Shown piece by piece: positions 1 to 11,440 of a stretch of 64,000 nucleotides of DNA (its first letter is position 1; each line of letters begins with the position of its first letter). The DNA comes from Artemisia argyi (lineage: Eukaryota; Streptophyta; Magnoliopsida; Asterales; Asteraceae). The stretch is from assembly GCA_030686995.1 (NCBI GenBank), contig CM060695.1, forward strand, positions 104,249,371 to 104,313,370, given 5' to 3'. Below the pieces are notes generated by a model. The model was given only the letters and a program-made list of their open reading frames with translations, did not search any database and was not told the origin of the DNA. A program made the position numbers and the translations under genes.

Positions 1-480
1 AAATTCGATACAGATGGTCACGTAAGTTAATATGTCTGTCTAAAGTTTAGTGTGTTTTTGCTTGCCAAATCCTAATGTGTATAGTCACATATATTTGTAG
101 CACGATCATGTGACTATAGGCTTTACAATAGTCACACCATATCACAAATGTATATCTAAATGATGTTTATGGCTACATTATAAGGGTATTATATGTGACC
201 AATACATTCAAAATAGTCACATTGTGAAATATTCATGTGACTATTATTTATAGCAAAGTGTGAAGTCATGAGTTATCACTAACCTTGATATTAGTCACAT
301 TGAGTTTTTGTGTGACTAAATCATAGTCATATTTTGTCACACATTACTTAAGCATATTCACAATTCGATACATATGGTCACACATTTTTGATAACTTATG
401 TAATTTGATATTCACTTAATTAAGTTCAGTCTATTAGTCATGACTACACATTGACTACTTTTTCAACCATTGTTTTTTCA
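1..480. repeat. Cluster of inverted GTCACAT / ATGTGAC motifs
   Basis: About ten copies of AGTCACAT or its reverse complement ATGTGACT lie in both orientations in under 500 bp, for example near 78, 108, 128, 193, 213, 233, 293 and 315-350. No coding frame is seen. Dense short motifs in both orientations resemble subterminal regions of plant DNA transposons such as CACTA elements. No terminal inverted repeat or target duplication is visible, because the window starts inside the block, so the class is a guess. Confidence 0.45.
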
Positions 481-850
481 ACAAAGTGCCTGCAATTGAG
501 AATCTTTCATACCAAACACTGTTTTTTTCAACTCTGCACTATATAAAGGCATAACCACATACATGAAAACTACATATACAAGACAACTGTAACAAAAATA
601 TGCAGGGTGTTTACTACTGCTAGTACATAGTTAATACTGCTAGCACACAGTTTATGTTGCTAGAAGTTATAGTTTTGTATAATATGGAATCCTTTAAAAG
701 AGTATTCGCAAGTACGAACTAAATAATTAATATAACAACAACATAAATCATTTAAAAGAGTATTTGCAGGAAAACAAAAGCTTAAATAGGTTCTGCAGAA
801 AAAAATAAATCCCTAAACAGAGTGTTACAGCTTGAGAATGGCAAGTGATA
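481..850. other. AT-rich stretch without a gene
   Basis: No supported gene. A TATA-like string TATATAAAGG sits at 540-549. A weak threefold repeat built on ACTGCTAG or TTGCTAG follows at about 615-665. Nothing downstream looks like a coding exon on the plus strand, so a promoter is not claimed. Confidence 0.3.
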
Positions 851-987
851 TGATGGATGGTGACTGGTGAATGGTGGATGTGATGTGACTGGTGATTGGT
901 GGCTGTGATGTGACTGGTGAATGGTGATTGGTGGTTGTGATGTGACTGGTGAATGGTGATTGGTGGCTGTGACTGGTGATTGGTGAG
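851..987. repeat. Minisatellite of TGTGACTGGTGAATGGTG-type units
   Basis: Roughly five imperfect units of 22-27 bp, built from TGACTGGTGA, TTGGTGGCTG and TGATG blocks, run head to tail. The overlapping 108-codon minus-strand frame at 825-1151 translates this repeat into low-complexity His/Ser/Thr/Pro sequence and is not regarded as a gene. Confidence 0.75.
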
Positions 988-1097
988 AAATGTGAGAAAC
1001 TTGGGTGGAGATGGAAATGGGTGGAGGGAGAATTCGAAATTTGATGAAAAAAATATAGGGGGCTTTTCAAAAATTTTGGGGAGGACATACCAAAAAA

Positions 1098-1163
1098 GGG
1101 AGCCACAGGTATTGAACCTGTGACCTCCACTTCAAAACACAAAAAACTCAACCATCTCCGCCC
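1098..1163 (-). other. tRNA-like fragment with Pol III A and B boxes (SINE-head-like)
   Basis: On the minus strand an A-box-like string (TGGTTGAGTTT, plus-strand 1144-1154) is followed by a near-consensus B box (GGTTCAATACC, plus-strand 1109-1119). They lie within a 66-nt segment that starts GGG and ends CCC. The T-arm region is tRNA-like. The acceptor stem pairs poorly and no clear anticodon arm can be drawn, so this is not called a functional tRNA. It could be a tRNA-derived SINE head or a decayed tRNA gene. Confidence 0.45.
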
Positions 1164-1673
1164 TTGGGTCTTTTACGCATATGAGTTATTTTAAATTCCT
1201 CTTATAGACTATCTTTTCATTTTGTTACAAAATCTAAACAACTAAAGTATAAAAACTAACTAGGATAGAATTAGGAAGGGTGTTTGTTCAGTGGAAATGT
1301 AGCCAATAAGGGATATTTCTCCATGGTTGCCTAGATGTTAGCATGTAGTTGCTAAGTCTAGAAGAATGGTGGATATTGAATCAGCTAGTGATGCGTGTAT
1401 TGTGTCATATGCAGTATAGGGGTAATTGCCTATTTCAAGTTTTACATTTATATTTAGCCAACTTATCCTATAACATACACACTAACTGGCAGTGTATCCG
1501 ATCAATATGTATATAGTGGTAAGTAGAGTGTCGATCACTAAGAGTGGAACGTAAACCTTAATTTTTCTATCAGTATTTTAATATACTAAGTTAGTTTTAC
1601 AATCTAATCTAACGCAAGGGGGTTTAGTCTGAGAGACTAGCACAGATTTGATTTTATTAAATAGTAAATTAAA
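1164..1673. other. Left flank of the outer LTR element, no gene
   Basis: AT-rich sequence with no supported ORF. The part from about 1484 (a string reading GTCGATCACTAAGAGTGG and neighbours) looks like generic plant LTR or leader sequence. It has no partner in the copy at 17867-19027, so it is treated as older flanking repeat DNA. Confidence 0.35.
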
Positions 1674-1678
1674 ACTAG

Positions 1679-2839
1679 TGAGAACGAATCAGCAAATAGC
1701 AACACGTACACAGATAGATAATAGAAACTATAAGAAGACCTGTCCTGATAATTAAGTAGCTTGTCACTTGTTTTATTGCTAGTTTTATATGAAGTGTATA
1801 GTAATCTGGTCTTTCTCGTTGGATCGCAGTATATCGGCGAGTAAACCCTTAATGATCACTTATGTCTATCCTACTTATCTAAAGACGTTAGCTTAAATAG
1901 GCGAGGGCAGATATGGCAGTCCACGGGCTCAGCTAGACACCTAGGCTATCAAAGCACTAATATAAGTCACCAAAGACATGAACATATAAACTTTAATTAA
2001 TGGGAAAGCAATATTAAGGGGAGTGTACGATGTTCCGTAGTCACTTATCAAAAGCCCATCAACCCTGATGAATTAAAGCGTACTATTACAATAAAACAAA
2101 ACTACTTAATGAATTAAATACATGCATGACCTTCTTACAGCTCTAATATCTTTGTTTGGAGTGTGTCTTATGAAGCTTCTTTGACTGAATTCGTCTCCTT
2201 AGGGTTATGGTTGTGGCACACAAAATTCGTCTGTTCTTGGGGTATTTATACTTTCTGTCTGAGGGTTAGATGCGGCGCATTGAGTAATGAGATGCGGCGC
2301 ATTGACTTAACTTCACGTGGGGTCCAAGATTAATATATTCTGCAATATTCGTACACCGCCTTTAGATGCGGCGTAACTTGATTCTTGTATGCGGCGAATG
2401 TACTTTAGCGTCTTGGATTATATCTGGTGAAGTCTTGATAGTGATACGCCGTATGTCATAAATATGTTGCGGTGTATCTGGAGTAGAACAAGCTTGATCT
2501 TCTTCGTTGACCAAAGTTTCATATGCGGCGCATGCTAGAATTGCATGCGGCGCATTCTTCAAAGTTAGGCAATGGTCTTCTAATTCATTTACGTATGATA
2601 TTGTGGCATATCTGTTGAGAGAGATACGGCGCATCTTCTGGGTTTCAGTAGACTTTTGACATCTTGCTGGTTTTTCTCCATATTTTGTCCAAAATCATTA
2701 AGTTTCACCAATTGTTTGTTTTTACCTGAGAAATACTAAAGTAAATGATTAAGTATCGATTCTCATAAATAATATAATAAAAAAAGTCAAATAAATAGGA
2801 AAATTGATGACAATGAAATGTACTTATTTGAGTTCATCA
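1679..2839 (-). repeat. 3' LTR of the outer element
   Basis: Aligns over its whole length with 17867-19027 with scattered substitutions. It reads TGATGAAC at its minus-strand start and ends in CA. On the minus strand a TATA box TATAAATA lies at 2243-2250. Between it and the LTR start are about ten copies of an ATGCGGCGCAT-like motif (about 2268-2635). Frames across the repeat, such as the 90-codon one at 2362-2634, are read-throughs of these motifs and are not genes. Confidence 0.85.
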
Positions 2840-3194
2840 AATATCCCCCCACTTGAACTTTACTTGTCCCCAAGTAAACTCTAGATTATAAATTATGAAA
2901 ATGTATCCTAAAAGGTATTAGGATTTATTTTTATCATTAAGCATGTATTCGGTTTATCATAATCACACAACCAAACACTTAACGAGTTAGAAACAAATTT
3001 AAAAATTTCAATTTAAGAACGATCTAATCGTCTCATAGTTTAGTTGTGACGAATATTCTATCATAGGCTTGGCAATCATACACATCTCTTCCACTAAAGC
3101 TAAGGAATGACAAGTCTAAAGCGGTAAAAAGGGTTTTTGAGGCTTAAGGGTTAAACTAAACCTAGCTTCGTTCAAAAATCTCCTGCATAAACTT

Positions 3195-3530
3195 AGTAGA
3201 TCGCTGGCGTGAGTCCTCGACGCTTCAAATAACGGATGGTCACTAGTATGCTTCATGGATCTTTGGCGCGAGTCCTTGACTTTTCAAATGATGGATGGTC
3301 ACTAATGTGTTCCTTGGATCGATGGCACGTTACTTTCATAACGGATGGTCACCAAATTGCACACCAGATCACTGGCGCATTATTTAATCAATCTTAAACT
3401 CGGATGGTCACCAATTCACACACTAGATTGCTGGCACGTTAGTCAATTAATCTAATACTCGGATGGTCACTACCTTATTTATACATTTAATATTCTTACT
3501 TGGCCATCATTATATTCGGATGCTCGAAAG
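3195..3530. repeat. Degenerate ~59-bp tandem repeat with CGGATGGTCAC core
   Basis: Six copies of CGGATGGTCAC or a close variant start near 3233, 3292, 3341, 3400, 3459 and 3517. Most spacings are 58-59 bp, one is about 49. Between them, five copies of GATCGCTGGCGC-like sequence recur near 3200, 3258, 3318, 3368 and 3426. The two conserved cores stay while the linkers vary in sequence. Confidence 0.8.
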
Positions 3531-5029
3531 CTAACAACGAATACAACAATACGGTTGGGTAGGGATAACATTTAGGATTTAAAAATGGGTGTAAAATAAA
3601 AATAAACAAACAGATAGATTAAGTCATAGTGTGGTTAATCACATTCCCAACCATCCCATGAATAAGACTCATATCATTGAATGACTCATGCATTTGACAC
3701 TTGTAACTCACGCTTTAGGTAGACACAAGTTATACTCAATAAACTCTTAATCAAAGAATAAACCTTAGTTGGCGTTCCCATAACGGCCAACTCCGAATCA
3801 ATCCATAAATATAATACAACAACAAATAGTGGTGATATCAACCACTTAATACATAACTTTACAGTAGTTGGTTAAACAAACTTCCAACTTTCTTCGTTCT
3901 TTTTCTTTTCTCAATTTTTCGATTTTTTTTTTCTTTTTTTTTTTTCCTTTTTTTCTTTGACATCAACATATAAATAAACTACGATGTGTAAAATTTCACC
4001 ACATCACTCATAACGATCATTCTCGATAATTTTTTCCAAACTTTTCATAACTTCAGATATAACGGTAATAGTGAAAGTAGTAAACACACGAAAAGTAACA
4101 TGACGCAAAAATTATACAATATGTACTTTCACTCCAATGCATTGTGCAATTTCCCGACCTAACCAAATATAATGAATTTATGCACACGAACACAGGTAAC
4201 GCAAGGAAAGACACTTTGCCTTAAAGAAACTAACCATGGACATTAACTTATAGGGTAGGCTATGGTTTAAGGTGTAACGAAACAATTAAAAAAGGGTGTA
4301 TGAAACGAAAGGAATGGTTATGAGGGTTTTTCTAGGGGTATCTTACTATAAAATGACAGTAACAAAGGTTTTTACACGGGGGTTAACTAACTAGTGTTGT
4401 TAGTTAATAAACATAACATATTAAAGGCTATTTGGTGTAATCCTAGAAATATACCGAGTTAGAAAGGTCATTCCTATTATAAGAATTACGCTCATTATGG
4501 TGGATTCAAATAGTATGCGAGCCAAGTTCTAAAGTTTACTAGTCACACACACAAAAAATATTTTAACAAATAAAGTTATGTGTGCGGTTATGTAACTTAG
4601 ATTTAACAAAAACATGCTACAAATTTTTCATTTTTATATATTAAGTATAGATTAGGCATATTTTTAGAATTTTAGGACAAGTAAGCGTTCTAATTCTCCA
4701 CCCCCTCCCACTTAAGTTGAACAACGTCCTCGTTGTTTCTAATAAAGATTAAAAACAGGAAATAAAAAGAATTAGAATGGGAAACTCCCCTGAGATTTGC
4801 TCGGTATGATTCTCCATTATGCGTTTGTAAGAAAAATCTACTTTCTTGTGGGCAAAAAGGCGTTCAAGCCTCCATGAATGATGTCTCCACAGAAAGTACA
4901 GAAACGTATATATACCTTTGTTCAAATAACACACCTATATTAAGAAAGTAGCAACTTGCACGTAATTCATTAATAGTTAGCGAAAACAAAACCTAAAAAT
5001 TAAAATTAAAAAATCTAGAAATCATCAGG

Positions 5030-5257
5030 TTAGTCGATACGCCGCATCCATTAGATTGGATGCGCCGTATGGAGCCTGGAATAAGTACGAATTAGAGAAT
5101 CAGATGTGTTGCATCCTTAACCAGGGATGCGCCATATTAAACAAACCGACAGAATATTTTAAAGTCTGAAAATAAAATAAAATGCAGAAAATAAAAGATA
5201 TGATCTGATCAGTTGATACGCCGCATCTATAGGATGAGATGCGCCGCATCTACTGTA
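5030..5257. repeat. Cluster of ATGCGCCGCAT-like palindromic motifs, 3' region
   Basis: Six near-palindromic copies such as GATACGCCGCATC and GATGCGCCGTAT lie in under 230 bp just after the ORF end on the minus strand. The same motif recurs in the LTR U3 and the leader of this element. Confidence 0.75.
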
Positions 5258-5365
5258 GATCTGATAGACTCGACACAGAAAAACAGTAAATGATAAATCC
5301 GAGTTGTCTCCCGGTGAGCACTTTTCTTTATTCCAGAGTCTTCAAGTTAGACTCACGTTCAACTC

Positions 5366-7062
5366 CTATTTTGTATCATTAATTCCTCTAACCTTTTCTA
5401 CAAATGTGTCACCGAATGATGCTTTCATGTTATGTCGATTCCACCAGTAGTCTTCTAAGTACATCAAAAGTTCACTTTTAAGGTTGCTATGACTCCCAAA
5501 ACATCGTGTAAGCCAATTGCGAAACTCGGTATCCTTTCTATCTTGTTCATCAATTAGATTGATTAGATTGGCTCTCTCCCACATAGCACTCATTTTCTTA
5601 TCGCTATCTTCTTGTACATAATACCAATCGCAGCTTTCGTAATAAATCCAATATCCATCATTATATATTCCAGGTAAATTTCCGCTGTTACACCGATTCT
5701 CGGTCTCCCAACTGCAAGTGGGCCATTCGAAAAATCCATTCTTGAATCTAAACGGTTGACATGTATGGACAATATTACAAGGTAGTTGATCGCATGTTTC
5801 ATGTTCATACCAAGGCTTTTCATCCACCCATGGTACTTGATCATTCCATTCATAATACCATACATTCTTTAGATCATTATCGGTTTTGAGTCTAGGCTTG
5901 TCCTCGGTTAGTATGTCATTGTCTATTTGAAGAAGATAGTTAAATTCTTTGAATTGTTTACATAACAGAGTTTCGTAGTGAAATACATCAACATCAATGG
6001 TAAACAATTCCTTGATACGATCCTTAGTAGTGGAATCATCGCAAGATGACTCATTATCGGATTCGACTTCATCATCTTCTCCTCTCATCCAATAAACCCA
6101 TAGTACGTTCTTAGTGGTGCGATCCATGGTTTTATGGTTGTTGAACTTACTAGCTAACCAATCCGAAAAATCAACGTTGTTAGGATTGTAGTTAATATCA
6201 TAGCTAGCATCAATGATCATCCTATTCTTGATTTCCATGAACTTATAGAATTGCTCTTTGAAACTTCGTGTTAACCATGAAGTCACTATACGCTTAACTT
6301 CATTCATAGGAGCAATTTTAGGGTCACCATATTTAATTTCAAGCCATTCTTCTAAAGAAATATCAATTAATCTTACGATCCTTTGGTGAAACAATATTTC
6401 TGATTCGGCATACATCCTTTCATCGTCCAAATTGCTCTTGTCTAATCCCCAATACTGCTCAGAATAAGGCATATAGGTAGGTTGTGCAGTCTGGACATCT
6501 TCACTGCTATTACTCAAATTGCTTGATTTAGTTACGGCATTTGTTGAGTTCGTATATTCAATTTGGAACACACCCTCTTTTTCTTCAATAGTTGTCCAAA
6601 CCAATCTCTTGGATTCAATTATGGGCCATAGAAGTGGTAATTCATCTTCCTTTTAGCTCATGAATAGATTATATGTGAATAAACCATTCTCCATGTTGCT
6701 AAGGCATTTAAACTCCATAAATGTTTTTTCAAGAGGTGTTTCCCAAGTGAATAGATCAGCATCGATAGCGAATATGTCAAATTCATTCTCCTTAGTACCA
6801 AGTAAGCATGCAGGGGTAGTTACATGAGATTTTAATTCAAACGGATGGTTGAACACTTTGAGATTATAAACAATAGCATCGTAAGTATCGTTAAAGATAG
6901 GACTCAAGTGCTCTTTATCCCAGGAATCTTTACGATGGTGTATAGCAGGAAACCCGTCAAGGTTTACCTCGTACATCTCATTTTCTTCGTCATCGTTTTC
7001 CAAGGACCATAGCTTCTTAAAAGGAAAGTTATTTCTTAGGGTAACCATTGCTTGTTCATTGA
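5366..7062 (-). pseudogene. Main part of the outer element's single ORF, unknown function
   Basis: One minus-strand frame runs from the insertion point at 7062 to a stop at 5366, interrupted only by an in-frame TAA at 6653-6655. The downstream half (about 410 residues) is rich in Trp, Tyr, Asp and Glu, with repeated blocks of the type D-x-D-x-F-x-(Y/W)-E-T and F-x-E-F. There is no zinc knuckle, protease, RT or integrase motif, and no signal peptide or membrane segment. I recall similar sequences in predicted Asteraceae retroelement proteins, but this is unverified. The frame originally began upstream and continues at 16985-17050 on the other side of the nested insertion. The stop may be a simple mutation. 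Function unknown; a structural role in particle formation is conceivable but unsupported. Confidence 0.6.
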
Positions 7063-10000
7063 TGTCACACCCCCAAAATCGGGTCCAGCGGAAGCATACA
7101 TGTAGCTGGGGTGTAACTCAATTGGTATTACAACACAAGTTCAAACTGGTTTTCACTTCAATCATTTAGAATAAAATCATTTAACCAAAAGTATTGAATT
7201 TACATCGTTAAAATGTAGTGCGGCAGTAGGCCCGTAAAATAGTTTAAAATGGTCCCCAAGTGGATATCAGAGTCTTCTATGACCATGCCATGCCCTGCCA
7301 AAACCTCCAGTAGCGTGCCATTGCTTAAAACCTGAAAATACATGCTAAAGAGTGTCAACACGAGGTTGGTGAGTTCATAAGTTTGTATTAAAACAATAGT
7401 GTTGTGGGTTCAATAGAGAGTTTTGTGACCATTGTGTGACTCACAATGTCATAAAAATAAAGTGTTGTGACCATTGTGTAACTCACAATGTCATAAAAAT
7501 AAAGTTTACCTTACAGTAAAATCAGAGTTGTGGACCATGAGTAGTGTGTGTGATCATTACAACAAATATAATATCACATAGAAAAATAGTCTATTACGCT
7601 AGCGCTAAGTTCATGCAACCGAAGCTATAACAGTGTGCATGCTCTAGAAGCATGTTAAACATAAAGGCCCGGCAAGTGTTTATCCCGTTACACTTGTAAT
7701 TCGACATGTTATACGCTCGCGTTTGCCTATCCGGTCAAACCGAACGGGGGAGTCACCACCAATAGATCTATTTATAACATTCGCGCTTCCCAGCAGGAAT
7801 TGACGGTTCATGAGTTTGGGCATAGTGGGATTCAAGGGCTTAGGCTAATCCGCGTAATAGTTTAAATAAAGCATAAGTTTCAGTATGGTCCATAAAAGTG
7901 TTTGCATAAAAGCAACAGTTCATAAAGTGTGTTGCATAAAAGCAAGAGTTCATAAAGTGTGTTGCATAAGAGCAAGAGTTCATAAAGTGTGTTGCATAAA
8001 AGCAAGAGTTCATAAAGTGGGTTGCATAAAAGCAAGAGTTCATAAAGTGGATTACATAAAAGCAAAAGTTCATAAAGTGGGTTGCATAAAAGCAAGAGTT
8101 CATAAAGTGTGTTGCATAAAAGCAAGAGTTCATAAAGTGGGTTGCATAAAAGCAAGAGTTTATAAAGTGTGTTGCATAAAAGCAAGAGTTCATAAAGTGT
8201 GTTGCATGTTTATAAAACGCTTGTGTATGCGAGAAAATAATCAAGTATGCAACCGATATACACATAGGTGCATTTGAATAATCAATCAAGCCTTCAAAGA
8301 AACAGTAGTGTTTAAGTAAACAATTGCGCATTCAAGCATTGAGTTTAGTCAAAAATGAGCATGTATTCTCCCCCAAAACAGTTATAAAAACAGGTAAAAG
8401 TAGGGGGTATGAACTCACCTGGCGCGATAGCTATGATGACAAAAGTGGATACACTGAAATGAGGCACGATCTCTAATCGCAACCTAATGAATGATAGTTT
8501 CTAATGTAAGAAACGAAATGATGCTACACATGCAAGTACGTATGTTATCGATACCACTCGTTAGTTTTGAAAATAGTGTTTATCGTCAAAAATACATCTT
8601 TGACATCTCGTTAGGTTAATAACCACTTTTCATGTAGTTGTGTTGAAAAGGTACTCCACGATCCTTGTTTGGTGTTTTAACGGTAAATATAAGGTTTTCG
8701 TCACAAAAATAGTATTTTCATAACTTGAAAATATGCCCCAAGTGGCCTCGCAAAACAAGTCGCGAAATGTTGTACGTTAGGGGTTAATGGTCAAGCTCGG
8801 CGTTTTTGAAAACCTTGTAACAATATCTTGAAGTCGTGTTATTTAACTTTTGGCTATACGGGTCTTGATCAATGAGAGAATCGACTCTTATTGTTGCTAT
8901 TTGAAAATATTATGTTCAACACTTAGAAAATTTCATTATAGCAAAAGCTGTCAAAATATATAGTTTATCGGGTATATAGATGAGGTCGTAGTTTATTCGT
9001 TACGAGTCCAATGATCAAACGGCCAATTGGTTTGAAAAGCTTGCTGGGAGATCTTGATTTCATAAAACTACGGCTCGGACTCAAACTGATCCGATCATAA
9101 AGAAAAACAGCCGTGAAAGTGGTGTCTCGCAAAGACAGTTTACGTCAAAACTCTATTAGTGTAAAAAGCTGATGGAAATATATATATATCGTCGGATTTC
9201 AAATACTCGTATCTTTTTCGTTATAAGCCCGTTTTCTATGTTCTTTATATCCCCGCGAAGGTATTCAAGTATACTTTAGGTTTTTCAAGGTCTCGGCTAG
9301 TCAAGATATCATTTAATCTCAGTTTTCCTTAACTAGAAAGTCGGGACAGATTCAATTTTTCAGAAAATATAGTTTTCGTCGTAAATCTTGAAAATAGCAT
9401 ATCTTTTTCGTCGTAACTCGGATTTTATCCCCGTTTTCGGCCATAGTTTCGTCTCGGAATGTATTTTCTAACTCTTTGGTCCAAAGTTACACCCTAGACC
9501 CTGAGTTTCCCACGTTTTACAGAAATGGACAGCAGCTTTTATATAGTTGTGAAAATCAACTTTCCTAGTTTGTAACTTGTTCAAGGCTTAACCAAACCAT
9601 CTCAAATCAACTTCACAAATACCAAATCCTACCATACACCTTCTTAGGGTGTCATGGGTTCCTAAACATCACCAATCTTGGTGGATCTCATGAGATTTCT
9701 AATAAAAATTATAGATCTAGTGTTTATAAAAACAAAATGAGTAATAAGTGGTATGGATCTTACATACTTGCATGTTTTGTTACTAGATCATGAAAACATA
9801 TAAAATAGATGTTTAAAAGAGTAGAAAAGATTATTAGTAACTTACTTGAAGATTTGAGATGATTTGGATGAAAATATGTAATTAACCTAGGGATTTTTAT
9901 TTCAAAATCCTAACTAGGGATACAATCAAGACTTGATTATAACTTGGTCTTCAAAAATTGATGGTTTCTTCTTGGTGTTCTTCCTTTGGTCGATCCACAC

Positions 10001-10891
10001 ACAAGGGAGGAAGAAGAGATGAGTTTTTGGTGCTAGTTTGTTTAGTGTAAAATGAAAATGTGGTGGAAAAAGGAGTATATATATATGGTCCAAGTCAAAG
10101 TCTTTGGTCTAAGTCAATGGTCAAGGGGGGGGGGGGGCAAGAGGGCGGCAAACATGGAGAGAAAAAAAAAGGGGCTTGGTGGCTCATTAAATGAGTTTGT
10201 CTCCACTTTTAAGTATTAGTTATGTATTTTGTATTTTAGGTGTTATCGGGTACCGAGTTAACTAAAAATAAATGTTAACAAGGTGAAATAAAATACGACG
10301 AAGTTGTAAAAGTTGTAAAATATTATTCCTGATGAGAATCGGGTGTTGGAATAATTATTGAATTGAAATAACGCAAACCGACAAAGTAATAAGCTCCGAC
10401 CGTAAAGTATAGCCATTGGTTTTAAAACACCGGGTAAATTAATAATATAATTTTTATATTATTATTATGAGTAAGTAAATATGTTAGGATCATAGTCGGG
10501 AGTATTGGGTATACATTAGTAGTAAAACTGAGTGGTATCGTTAATTACAAATTAAGCATACGTAAATTAAAATAATGCATATCCGTGTAGGTTCTCAAGT
10601 GATGATGATAATGTGTAGACTATTCCAGTCTATATCAAGTGTCATTAATGAATGATGCATGAATTCGCAGCTAAACCTAACTGGTTACGCGAATTTGAAG
10701 ACTCGTAAACTCAGTTTACGAAATGACGAACGACAATCGTGAATAGTGATTTCCTTCCGGAAATGAATAGTGTCACATGAATAGTAAAATTTCTGAACGC
10801 TTCTCGGAATCACAAACTGACTCCGAAAACGATGAATAGTAAATGATGAATAGTGAATAGAAGAAATGTCATGAAAATGCGGGTTGTTACA
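7063..10891 (-). repeat. 3' LTR of the young chromovirus derivative
   Basis: 3829 bp, nearly identical to 13155-16984. Minus-strand TATA run at 10076-10086. It contains the 30-bp tandem repeat (7891-8208) and two adjacent copies of a short hairpin reading CATTGTG-loop-CACAATG (about 7432-7505). All frames inside it (for example 7840-8331 minus and 7885-8277 plus) are repeat-derived and not genes. Confidence 0.95.
7891..8208. repeat. 30-bp minisatellite in the LTR, about 10.6 units
   Basis: Unit of 30 bp with core CATAAAGTGTGTTGCATAAA, repeated head to tail with a few substitutions per unit. The period is a multiple of three and the unit lacks stops in several frames, which creates open frames on both strands with 10-residue repeats. 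No coding role is inferred. Confidence 0.95.
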
Positions 10892-10908
10892 GTCTCACCC
10901 CCTTAAAA
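10892..10908 (-). other. Polypurine tract of the young element
   Basis: The minus strand reads TTAAGGGGGTGAGAC directly before the LTR start TGTAAC. Just upstream is a CTTCGGGACGAAGTT hairpin-like string, which is common before the polypurine tract in plant chromoviruses. Confidence 0.8.
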
Positions 10909-10997
10909 GGAACTTCGTCCCGAAGTTCAGTTTGTGTTGGTCTCTGAAGTTGTATTGGTGAAAAGATGATGATTCTTATCGTGTGAGCTATTGAGCT

Positions 10998-11440
10998 CTA
11001 ACAAGGTTCAAGTCTGACGGCCACCAGGCCTACTCTGTCAGAAATGTTGAATGGTCCAGTGTATATCGGGTTCATGAATGCTTACTGGACTAGAGAGTTG
11101 GGCTTTTCCCAATTTCAATCCGTCAATGGATGTTGGCACTTCGGCCATAGAGTGCTTCAAATGGTGCAGTCTCTACACTCGTGTGGTAACTAAGGTTGCA
11201 ACTGAATTTGATTTATGGCAAATGGTTAGTCCAACCATTTCTAGTGTCAATCACACCCGATTTGGGCATATCTCCCTATGTTTGAATCAACCTCAAATTC
11301 CGACCATTGATCTGAAGATAATAGGTGGTGTGGTTCCAAAGGAATCTTAATGAAATCGCTAGGAGTTCGAGGTGAATCAAATGCCTCTATTAGAAATAAT
11401 TGAAATGGATATCATGAATCTTGTTTTGAAAGATTTACAA
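10998..11440 (-). pseudogene. Decayed Ty3/gypsy integrase C-terminal half
   Basis: Minus-strand translation, with frame changes and several stops, gives consecutive integrase landmarks in the right order. First is a degenerate SIISDRD-type block near 11400 (the Asp is now Asn), then a YHPQTDGQSERTIQ-like block near 11290. Next comes an intact FEALYGR motif near 11170, preceded by SYHTSVETAP. Last is a GPFNISDRVGLVAVRLE block at 11015-11060, the chromovirus integrase C-terminal signature. Catalytic residues and frame are lost. This fixes the lineage of the element as a Ty3/gypsy chromovirus derivative and shows that the region is not functional. Confidence 0.85.

Larger units (their letters stand above)
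2840..5365 (-). other. 3' noncoding region of the outer element
   Basis: No gene. In minus orientation, after the ORF stop it holds: a motif cluster (5030-5257); a block GAGGACGTTGTTCAAC followed by a G-rich tract (4699-4734), which matches a block at the same place in the tandem elements near 54473; a long pyrimidine tract on the plus strand (about 3900-3958); tandem repeats (3195-3530); and the final polypurine tract AGTGGGGGGAT next to the LTR (about 2840-2856). The 61-codon frame at 4749-4934 is not convincing as a gene. Confidence 0.6.

Noticed and set aside
1098..1163. Calling a functional tRNA gene
   Set aside because: Acceptor-stem pairing is poor and no anticodon stem-loop of normal size can be drawn.
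2362..2634. 90-codon frame starting MRRI, and the similar 83-codon frame at 18571-18822
   Set aside because: Both fall in U3 of the outer element's LTR across the ATGCGGCGCAT motifs; the frame is not kept along the whole LTR.
7884..8208. Possible CRISPR-like array (regular 30-bp units)
   Set aside because: Units are contiguous without spacers and sit in an LTR of a plant retrotransposon; this is a minisatellite.
7840..8331. 163-, 101- and 130-codon open frames with 10-residue repeats on both strands (also at 13932-14423)
   Set aside because: They are translations of the 30-bp minisatellite in the LTR, open on both strands and in several frames because the period is a multiple of three.
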